From Polyangia bacterium (GTDB lineage Bacteria; Myxococcota_A; Polyangia; Polyangiales; Sandaracinaceae), in the NCBI GenBank assembly GCA_030426845.1, contig JAUHXR010000053.1:1-37537 (forward strand): 37,537 nt of DNA, written 5' to 3'. The notes beneath the pieces were generated by a model that was not told the DNA's origin, ran no database searches, and saw nothing but the letters and a program-made list of their open reading frames with translations. The position numbers and the translations under genes were made by a program. Numbering within the stretch: position 1 is the stretch's first letter; each line of letters begins with the position of its first letter. This document shows, piece by piece, positions 31,584 through 37,537 of the stretch.

Positions 31584-34340
31584 ATGAAGCGCGCCTGGCT
31601 CCTGTGTGCCGTCCTCCTCGTCGCCTCCGGCGGCACCGTCCTGCTCACCGCCTGCGGCGGCAGCTCGGACACCGAGGGCACCGGCCCCCGGCCGACCTCC
31701 ACGCGCCGGCCGTCGAGCGGCGGCGAAGACGTGGGCCCGCCCGAGGGGAGGCTCGCCCGCGACGTCATCCCGCGGCGCTACTCGCTCAGCCTCGCGGTCG
31801 ACCCGCGCGCCGCGCGCTTCACCGGCGTGGCCGAGATCGACGTCGAGCTGCCGCACCGGATGCGCGACATCTACCTCCACGGGCGCGGCCTCGACGTGGC
31901 CGAGGTCTCGGTCTCCGAGGTCGGCCGCGACGCGACCGACGCCGAGTGGTCGCTCGTCGAGGGCCGCGAGGACGAGGGCCTCGCGCACATCCGGACCGCG
32001 CGCCCCGTGGGGCCGGGCAGCGTCCGCGTCCGCGTCACCTACGGCGCGGCGTTCGATCAGGCCCTCACCGGCCTCTACCGCCTCGAGCACGAGGGCCAGC
32101 GCTACGCCTACACCCAGATGGAGCCGCTCGGCGCGCGGCGCGCGTTCCCCTGCTTCGACGACCCGTCGTTCAAGACGCCCTACGACTTGACCCTCGTGAT
32201 CCACGAGGACGACCGCGCGGTCGCGAACGCGCGGGAGCGCTCCAACGACGCGATGAACGGCCAGCTCCGCCGCGTCCGCTTCGCGACCACCGAGCCGATC
32301 CCGACCTACCTCGTGGCCTTCGCGGTCGGCCCGTTCGACATCGTCGAGGGGCCGCCGGTGCCGGCGAACGACGTGCGCCGTGAGCCGCTCCCGCTCCGTG
32401 GGGTCGCGCCACGCGGGGAGGGCGCCCAGCTCGCGCACGCGCTCGAGCACACCGGGGCGATCCTCACCCAGCTCGAGGGCTACTTCGGCGTCGCCTACCC
32501 GTTCGACAAGCTCGACCTGATCGCGGTGCCGGACTTCGCGGCGGGCGCGATGGAGAACCCGGGCGCGGTGACGTTCCGCAGCCGGCTGCTCCTGCTCTCG
32601 GAGGACGCGCCGCTCTCGCAGCAGCGCGGCTTCGCCTACGTGACGGCCCACGAGCTGGCGCACATGTGGTTCGGCAACCTCGTGACCACCGCGTGGTGGA
32701 ACGACCTCTGGCTCAACGAGGCCTTCGCGACCTGGATGGAGACCCAGACCATCGAGGCGACGTTCCCCGAGATGCAGCCGCAGATCGCGGAGATGGAGGT
32801 CGCGCTCTCGGCGATGGGGGCGGACAGCCTCGCGAGCGCGCGGCGGATCCGCCAGCCGATCGAGAGCGAGCACGACATCCACAACGCCTTCGACTCGATC
32901 ACGTACAGCAAGGGCAACGCGATGCTGGCGATGTTCGAGAGCTACCTGACGCCGGAGGTCTTCCAGCGCGGGGTGCGCGCCTACGTCCGCGCCCACGCGG
33001 AGGGCAACGCGACGGCGAGCGACCTGATCGGCGCGATCTCGGAGGCGGCGGGTCGTGACCTGAGCGGGCCGTTCGAGAGCTTCCTCAACCAGCCGGGCGT
33101 GCCGCTCGTCGAGGTCACGCCGACCTGCGAGGGCGAGACCGGCTCGCTCGCGCTGCGCCAGTCGCGCTACCTCCCGCTCGGCTCACGCGCGGAGCGGCAG
33201 GCGACGTGGCAGATCCCGTTCTGCGCGCGCTACCGCGCGGGCGGCGAGGTCCGGCGCACCTGCACGCTGCTCACCGAGGCGGAGGGCACGATGCCGCTCG
33301 AGGGCGGCTGCGCGGACTGGGTCATGCCCAACGCGGGCGGCGTCGGCTACTACCGCTGGACGCTCCCGGCGTCGGACCTCGAGACGCTCCGGCGGCGCGG
33401 GCTCTCCGAGCTCGGGGTGCGCGAGGCGATGAGCTACGCGGACAGCATCCGGGCGAGCTTCGCGGCCGGCAACACGACCTACGCGGACGCGATGAGCGCG
33501 CTCCGCCCGCTCATCCAGCGCGACGAGCGCGCCCTCGCCACCGCGCCGATGGGGCTCGTGAGCTTCGGGGTCGAGCGCGCGCTCAGCGAGCCGGCGCGGG
33601 TCGAGGCGGCGCGCCGCGCGGCCGGCCGGCTCTACCGCAACCCGACCCGCGCGCTCGGCTGGCGCGCCCGGCGCGGCGAGGACCCGGAGCGGACGCTCTA
33701 CCGGGTGGAGCTGCTCACGTTCCTTGCGCGCGTCGCGCAGGATCGCAGCGTGCGTCGCGACGGCGGAGAGCTCGGCCGCGCCTACCTCGGGCTGCGGAGC
33801 GACAACGAGCTGCACCCCGACGCGGTCGACCCGGATCTCGTGCCCCTCGTCGTGGAGCTCGCGGTGCAGCAGGGCGGCGAGCGCGTGCTCGACCACGTGC
33901 TGGCGAAGATGCGCGAGGCGTCCGACCCGGCGACGCGCTACGCGCTCCTCCAGGGCGCGGCCTCCATCACCGAGCCGGCGCTCCGCGAGCGCGTCCTCGC
34001 GATGACCCTCGAGGATCGCTTCCCGGTCAGCCTGGTCTTCCGCGTCTACATGAGCGCGATGCGCCAGCCCGAGAACATCGAGCCGACCTTCGCGTGGATC
34101 ACCGAGCACTACGACGCGATCGTGGCGCGGATCGGCCCGGCGATGGCCGGCTACCTGCCGTACTCCGGCTCGATGCTCTGCAGCGCGGACGGCGCGGCCC
34201 GGGTGCGGGCGTTCTTCGGCGAGCGGGTGGCCCAGACCGTCGGCGGCCCGCGCAACCTCGAGGCGTCGGTCGAAGAGGTCGAGCTCTGCGCGGCCCGGGT
34301 CGAGCACGCCCGCGAGAGCGTGCAAGCCTACTTCCGCTGA
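31584..34340 (+). CDS. M1-family aminopeptidase lipoprotein
   Basis: A 918-residue M1 zinc aminopeptidase. A lipoprotein signal (MKRAWLLCAVLLVASGGTVL then LTAC, C24) puts it in the envelope, unlike cytosolic PepN. Domain I contains PRRYSLSLAVDPRAARFTG and YTQMEPLGARRAFPCFDDPSFK. The catalytic domain has GAMEN (321-325), HELAH (356-360) and E379 in WLNEAFATW, all intact. The C-terminal 350 residues carry the helical ERAP1-type domain. It should remove N-terminal residues from peptides outside the cytosol, perhaps for predation or scavenging. It is 50 bp after the ABC operon; a TATGCC box 6 nt before the ATG suggests separate expression. Confidence 0.95.
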   Translation: MKRAWLLCAVLLVASGGTVLLTACGGSSDTEGTGPRPTSTRRPSSGGEDVGPPEGRLARDVIPRRYSLSLAVDPRAARFTGVAEIDVELPHRMRDIYLHGRGLDVAEVSVSEVGRDATDAEWSLVEGREDEGLAHIRTARPVGPGSVRVRVTYGAAFDQALTGLYRLEHEGQRYAYTQMEPLGARRAFPCFDDPSFKTPYDLTLVIHEDDRAVANARERSNDAMNGQLRRVRFATTEPIPTYLVAFAVGPFDIVEGPPVPANDVRREPLPLRGVAPRGEGAQLAHALEHTGAILTQLEGYFGVAYPFDKLDLIAVPDFAAGAMENPGAVTFRSRLLLLSEDAPLSQQRGFAYVTAHELAHMWFGNLVTTAWWNDLWLNEAFATWMETQTIEATFPEMQPQIAEMEVALSAMGADSLASARRIRQPIESEHDIHNAFDSITYSKGNAMLAMFESYLTPEVFQRGVRAYVRAHAEGNATASDLIGAISEAAGRDLSGPFESFLNQPGVPLVEVTPTCEGETGSLALRQSRYLPLGSRAERQATWQIPFCARYRAGGEVRRTCTLLTEAEGTMPLEGGCADWVMPNAGGVGYYRWTLPASDLETLRRRGLSELGVREAMSYADSIRASFAAGNTTYADAMSALRPLIQRDERALATAPMGLVSFGVERALSEPARVEAARRAAGRLYRNPTRALGWRARRGEDPERTLYRVELLTFLARVAQDRSVRRDGGELGRAYLGLRSDNELHPDAVDPDLVPLVVELAVQQGGERVLDHVLAKMREASDPATRYALLQGAASITEPALRERVLAMTLEDRFPVSLVFRVYMSAMRQPENIEPTFAWITEHYDAIVARIGPAMAGYLPYSGSMLCSADGAARVRAFFGERVAQTVGGPRNLEASVEEVELCAARVEHARESVQAYFR

Positions 34341-34379
34341 GTCGGAGCGGGCTCGCGCCGCGTCGTCGCTGGTGCGACG

Positions 34380-34673
34380 TCAGTCGTGCGACGAGCGCTC
34401 GAAGGCGGCCCGCTGCTCGGGGGTCGCCTCGGTCTGGTGCTTCGCCTTCCACTCGTCGTACGGCATGCCGTAGACGATCGTGCGCGCCGCCTCCTTGTCG
34501 AGCGGGTGGCCCCGCTCGGCCGCGGCCTCCGCGTACCAGCGCGACAGGCAATTGCGGCAGAAGCCGGCGAGGTTCATCAGGTCGATGTTCTGCACGTCGG
34601 GGCGCGCGCGCAGGTGCTCGACCAGGCGGCGGAACGCGGCGGCCTCGACCTCGGTCCGGGTGGCGTCGTCCAT
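34380..34673 (-). CDS. DUF1244 family protein
   Basis: A 97-residue protein matching DUF1244 across its length: RPDVQNIDLMNLAGFCRNCLSRWY in the centre (shown here by its two halves VQNIDLMNLAGF and CRNCLSRWY) and ARTIVYGMPYDEWKAKHQ at the end. The pair C-x2-C may bind metal. The family is widespread in proteobacteria and has no established function. It is the last gene of the kinase/PYP-like cluster on this strand, 31 bp after the small repeat-bearing ORF, but may be separately expressed. No clear Shine-Dalgarno sequence or TANNNT box precedes the ATG. Confidence 0.9.
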   Translation of the reverse strand: MDDATRTEVEAAAFRRLVEHLRARPDVQNIDLMNLAGFCRNCLSRWYAEAAAERGHPLDKEAARTIVYGMPYDEWKAKHQTEATPEQRAAFERSSHD

Positions 34674-34704
34674 CCGCCGAGCGTCGGGCCGGCCGCGGGC
34701 GCGG

Positions 34705-34950
34705 TCAACCCGGCAGCACGCTCAAGAACTGCTCGGCGGTCATCCGCTCCGGGTCCGGGCGGCGTCGCTCCCACGGCACCCGCGCGAGCAGCTCACCCGC
34801 CGGCCGGCGCGCGTCGCGGTCGCTGCACCCCTTCAGCGCCGGGGCCGCCAGCGCGGGACCCGCCACCGCAGGACCCCGGAGCGCAGGACCCCGGAGCGCA
34901 GGACCCCGGAGCGCAGGGCGCGCGGGCGGCTCAGGAGGTCGGCCGTCCAT
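34705..34950 (-). CDS. Small ORF with pentapeptide repeats, uncertain gene
   Basis: An 81-residue frame whose ATG at 34950 overlaps the end of the PYP-V4R gene by 20 bp. The N-terminal third is repeated ALRGP pentapeptide, encoded by a 15-bp tandem repeat. The C-terminal part (DRDARRPAGELLARVPWERR and MTAEQFLSVLPG) looks like ordinary protein sequence. It could be a real small basic protein in the operon or a fortuitous frame in GC-rich DNA. No homology is recognised. Confidence 0.45.
   Translation of the reverse strand: MDGRPPEPPARPALRGPALRGPALRGPAVAGPALAAPALKGCSDRDARRPAGELLARVPWERRRPDPERMTAEQFLSVLPG
34868..34917 (+). repeat. 15-bp tandem repeat (3.3 copies)
   Basis: Three identical copies of GCAGGACCCCGGAGC at 34868-34882, 34883-34897 and 34898-34912, plus a partial copy to 34917. 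On the minus strand it encodes the ALRGP repeats of the small ORF at 34705-34950. Confidence 0.9.
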
Positions 34951-36001
34951 CGGGGGGTCCTGCGAGCCGATCCAGGATGGTGGGGATGTCGGTGCCCTCG
35001 CGCGCGAGGGCGCCCACGGTGTCGCGGCGCGTCATCCCGACGACCAGCATCTCGCAGCGCGCGTGACCCGTCCCCGCGCAGCAGACCTCCTCCACGTGGA
35101 GCCGGCGGGCCGCGAGGTGGGAGAAGACCGCGGCCAGCATCCCCGCGAGGAGGTGGCAGCGGCGCTGGTCGCTCCGCCGCGTGGCGGCCACCAGCGCGCT
35201 CCGCTCGAGCTCGAGCACGATGCCGCCCGCGTCGGCCGAGGCCAGGTCGACGGTGAGGCCGCCCCAGCCCTGCTCCTCGAGGTAGGCCACGAGGCGCTCG
35301 ACCACCTCGCGCATCGGCCGCTCGCGGAGCGACTCCCCCGTCCGCTCGAGGCACTCCGCCTCGAGGTCGACCACCGCGCGCCGGCCCCACTGCAGGCCCC
35401 ACTCGCGACAGAACACCTCCCAGGTCTTGGGGGCGACGCGGTCGCAGGTGCGGAGCAGCGCCTCGAAGAGCTGGAGCGGCGCGCGCACGATCCGTTGCTC
35501 CCGCGAGTCGCGGAGCGCGCCGACGTCCTGCTCCGCCGGGACGAGCTCGCGCTGTCGCGGCGCGGGGAAGCCGGGGTCGAGCCCCTCGCGCGGTGGCCGG
35601 AAGGCGCGCCGGTTGATCAGCAGGTAGTAGCGGCCCTCGCCGAGGCCGAGGAGCTCGACCTCCACGTCCTGGGCGCCGAACTTGAAGTCGAACAGGTACG
35701 CGAAGCGCAGCACCGGCGCGTCGACCCGGCCAGCGACGTAGTCGTCGAAGCGCCCCCGGAACTCCGGCGTGTCGGCGCAGGGGGCGACCTCGCCGAAGAA
35801 CGACCGCCCGATCACGTCGGCCCGGTCGAGCCGGGCCATCCGCGCCTCGGCCGCGTTGTAGCGGAGGATCGTCCCCTCGGCGTCGAGGCAGATGACGCCG
35901 AAGGGCAGCTCGTCCAGCTCCTCGTCGTCCGTCCGGTCGAGCCGGTAGGGATCGATCGTGCGCGAGGCGATCGCCCCCACCTCGGCCGCGGTCACGCTCA
36001 T
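34931..36001 (-). CDS. Photoactive-yellow-protein-like PAS domain fused to a V4R domain
   Basis: A 356-residue protein. Residues 30-132 match photoactive yellow protein (PYP): LPFGVICLDAEGTILRYNAA, then VIGRSFFGEVAPCADTPEFR and FKFGAQDVEVELLG. Y48, E52 and C75 correspond in spacing to PYP Tyr42, Glu46 and the chromophore-binding Cys69; PYP Thr50 and Arg52 are Ala56 and Leu58 here. Residues about 175-325 match a V4R sensor domain with EEVCCAGTGHARCEMLV near the end. It may bind p-coumarate and sense blue light, or have kept the cysteine for another ligand; the sequence alone cannot decide. ATG 36001 overlaps the kinase stop (ATGA, 35998-36001), so the two are coupled. No chromophore-biosynthesis gene is in view. 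Confidence 0.85.
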   Translation of the reverse strand: MSVTAAEVGAIASRTIDPYRLDRTDDEELDELPFGVICLDAEGTILRYNAAEARMARLDRADVIGRSFFGEVAPCADTPEFRGRFDDYVAGRVDAPVLRFAYLFDFKFGAQDVEVELLGLGEGRYYLLINRRAFRPPREGLDPGFPAPRQRELVPAEQDVGALRDSREQRIVRAPLQLFEALLRTCDRVAPKTWEVFCREWGLQWGRRAVVDLEAECLERTGESLRERPMREVVERLVAYLEEQGWGGLTVDLASADAGGIVLELERSALVAATRRSDQRRCHLLAGMLAAVFSHLAARRLHVEEVCCAGTGHARCEMLVVGMTRRDTVGALAREGTDIPTILDRLAGPPDGRPTS

Positions 36002-37014
36002 CGCTCCTCCCCGAAGGCTCGCGCGAACTCGTCGTCGAGCGAGGGGCTGACCGCCTCGGCGGGCCCCGGCTCGGCGGAGGCCGGCGTCGACGCGGCTTGC
36101 GCGGTCGCGATCGGCCGCACCGCGGTGGTCCGAGGGCCGCCGCTCGCCCAGGCCTCGAGCTCCGAGAGCAGCGCCTCGATCGACGGATAGCGCTCCTCGG
36201 GCCGCTTGCGCGTGCCGCGCGCGAGGACCCGGAAGAGCCCGCCGTCCAGCGCGGGCGAGTAGGGCAGCGGCGCGGACTGGATCGCGGCGAAGAGCTCGGA
36301 GAGCGCGCCCCTCGAGAACGGCGCGCGGCCGGTGGCCGCCTCGTAGAGCAGGACGCTGAACGCCCACTGGTCGGCGGCGGGCCCGACCTCTCGCCCGAGG
36401 TCGAGCTGCTCGGGCGCCATGAAATCGGGCGTCCCGACCCAGCCCGCGGTCAGGCGGGGATCGCCCGCGATCCGACGAGCCACGCCGAAGTCGAGCAGCT
36501 TCGCGGCCACCGCGCCCTCCGCCTCGGCCGCGAGGAACACGTTGGCGGGCTTGAGGTCGCGATGCACGACGCCTTGCGCATGCGCGTAGCCGAGCGCGCG
36601 CCCGATGGGCAGCAGCGTGTCCACCGCGGTCGCCGCGCCGAGCCCGTCGCCGATGACGTCGGAGAGCGGCTGCCCCTCGAGCAGCTCCATCACGAGGTAG
36701 GGCCGGTCCTCTGCGTCGTAGCCGAAGTCGTGGATCGCCACGATCGACGGATGCCGCAGGCCGGCCACGGTGGTCGCCTCCGCCTCAAGCCGTCGGGCGA
36801 AGCCCGCGTCCGGGCTGGCGGCGGGGAGCAGCTTCACGGCCACCGGCCGGCGCAGGCGCTCGTCGCGCGCGCGCCAGACCTCGCTCATCCCGCCGCGCCC
36901 GATCGGCGCCTCGAGCCGGTAGCGACCGCCGACCACCTCGCCGACCGCGCGCCGTCCCGAACCGCTCGGCGCCGGCAGCGTCGCGCTCGCCCAGCGGCTG
37001 TCCCCTTCGCGCAC
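35998..37014 (-). CDS. Soluble Ser/Thr protein kinase
   Basis: A 338-residue protein with a Hanks-type kinase domain (about residues 32-295). The signatures are the glycine loop IGRGGMSEV (38-46), ATP lysine K61 in VAVKLL, HRDLKPANV (151-159), DFG (175-177) and GTPDFMAPEQ. All catalytic residues are present. The C-terminal tail (300-338) is short and Ala/Pro-rich with no membrane segment, so unlike many bacterial PknB-like kinases it is soluble. It is the first gene of the cluster; the GTG at 37014 has AGGCGGGG directly before it and TAGAGG 6 nt upstream. Coupling to the PYP-V4R gene suggests that the sensor modulates the kinase or is its substrate. Confidence 0.94.
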   Translation of the reverse strand: MREGDSRWASATLPAPSGSGRRAVGEVVGGRYRLEAPIGRGGMSEVWRARDERLRRPVAVKLLPAASPDAGFARRLEAEATTVAGLRHPSIVAIHDFGYDAEDRPYLVMELLEGQPLSDVIGDGLGAATAVDTLLPIGRALGYAHAQGVVHRDLKPANVFLAAEAEGAVAAKLLDFGVARRIAGDPRLTAGWVGTPDFMAPEQLDLGREVGPAADQWAFSVLLYEAATGRAPFSRGALSELFAAIQSAPLPYSPALDGGLFRVLARGTRKRPEERYPSIEALLSELEAWASGGPRTTAVRPIATAQAASTPASAEPGPAEAVSPSLDDEFARAFGEER

Positions 37015-37055
37015 CCCCCGCCTCTAGCGCCCGAGGCCCTGGGCGGCAACGGGGA

Positions 37056-37537
37056 TCAGTCGGGGTCGCAGATCCCGTCGCAGGTGTGGATGATCTCGCC
37101 CGTCTGGAAGAAGTGGACGGCCTGGGCGTTCGCGGCCGGGTTGTCGCGCACGTCGCCGTGCGGGTCCTCGCCCTCGCGCAGCGGGTTGTTGATGAGCGGC
37201 TCCGGCGGCAGGCCGAAGTCCCACTCCACGATCGCGCTGCCCATGTGCGGCGGCGCCACCTCCGCGATGCCCCAGACCGGGCGGGTCTGCGGCATGATCA
37301 TCTGCGCGCCGATCGCGCGCGCCATCAGGTGGGCGCCGAGGGTGGTGACCTGATGGTCGCCGATCGCGACCTGGAGGATCACCTCGTGCGATGGCGTCCC
37401 CGGGAGCACATCCTCGCGGATGTGGCGCGTGTAGGAGCCCGGCTCCGCGCGGTCCCAGAGGAGCTGCATCGCCGCGATCCCGATCTGGATGTTCACCCCG
37501 TCGTCGAACGAGTTGCGCATCAGGGTCAGGTAGGGGT
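37056..37537 (-). CDS. C-terminus of a secreted protein, start beyond right edge
   Basis: The frame enters from the right edge and ends at a TGA at 37056, so about 159 C-terminal residues are seen. Phrases such as NSFDDGVNIQIGIAAMQLLW, GTPSHEVILQVAIGDHQVTTLGAH and MIMPQTRPVWGIAEV occur in large secreted hydrolase-like proteins of myxobacteria. The GDHQV histidine could be the catalytic histidine of an alpha/beta-hydrolase, but the nucleophile is outside the window. The last residues carry a cysteine pair (HTCDGICDPD). The gene lies 41 bp upstream of the kinase start on the same strand. Confidence 0.75.
   Translation of the reverse strand, partial: PYLTLMRNSFDDGVNIQIGIAAMQLLWDRAEPGSYTRHIREDVLPGTPSHEVILQVAIGDHQVTTLGAHLMARAIGAQMIMPQTRPVWGIAEVAPPHMGSAIVEWDFGLPPEPLINNPLREGEDPHGDVRDNPAANAQAVHFFQTGEIIHTCDGICDPD

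Noticed and set aside
33206-36190. Nearly 1000-codon plus-strand frame across the aminopeptidase end and the PYP-V4R gene
   Set aside because: Composition is Arg/Ala/Gly-rich without motifs, and it overlaps two well-supported genes in other frames.

Overview
The window is very GC-rich (about 70% or more by eye) bacterial chromosome, densely packed on both strands. There are many GTG starts, 4-bp stop/start overlaps, Cys-rich and DAG-rich lipoproteins, an ECF sigma factor, a Ser/Thr protein kinase, a CFI-box protein and an MbnP/MbnH pair. Together these point to a myxobacterium (Myxococcota), probably of the Polyangia/Sandaracinus type; this is inference from gene content, not a phylogenetic result. 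I see no rRNA, tRNA, CRISPR array, phage or insertion sequence, and no gene-free stretch longer than about 130 bases.

Layout. 1-1135 (-): start of a lipoprotein cut by the left edge; 1233-1658 (+): small zinc-ribbon membrane protein. 1676-4300 (-): outer-membrane-like protein, ECF sigma factor and a membrane/TPR protein, apparently one operon. 4370-5332 (-): membrane-anchored EEP phosphatase/nuclease. 5412-8526: rtcR-type RNA-repair regulator, divergent from a methyltransferase and a ketopantoate-reductase-like protein. 8513-14262: GGDEF-EAL protein, CFI-box surface protein, YncE-like propeller and an active-looking diguanylate cyclase. 14294-19964: gluzincin peptidase, MbnH-type di-heme enzyme, GspE/PilB-type ATPase with a c-di-GMP-binding N-terminus, and a lipoprotein. 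20038-24853: DAG-repeat lipoprotein, MbnP, then divergently an outer-membrane protein, a lipoprotein and a RegB/RegA redox two-component system. 24898-26253 (-): TPR/PEGA membrane protein. 26385-28651 (+): E1 alpha and beta of a 2-oxoacid dehydrogenase. 28721-31534 (+): GbsR/MarR-like regulator and a three-gene ABC exporter. 31584-34340 (+): M1 aminopeptidase lipoprotein. 34380-37014 (-): Ser/Thr kinase, a photoactive-yellow-protein-like PAS protein fused to a V4R domain, a small repeat-bearing ORF and a DUF1244 protein. 37056-end (-): C-terminus of another secreted protein.

How the genes may work together. (a) MbnH is known to convert a tryptophan of MbnP to kynurenine, creating a copper site. 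Here mbnP is divergent from an operon that ends in a RegB/RegA pair, and their shared intergenic region carries a RegR-box-like sequence, which suggests redox control of a copper-handling module. (b) A Ser/Thr kinase translationally coupled to a PYP-V4R sensor is a candidate light- or ligand-to-kinase pathway. (c) A diguanylate cyclase, a GGDEF-EAL protein and an ATPase with tandem MshEN motifs lie within 11 kb. (d) Across the window, about nine genes have a TANNNT box 6-8 nt before the start codon and no Shine-Dalgarno sequence, the layout of leaderless transcripts; I used it to choose several starts.
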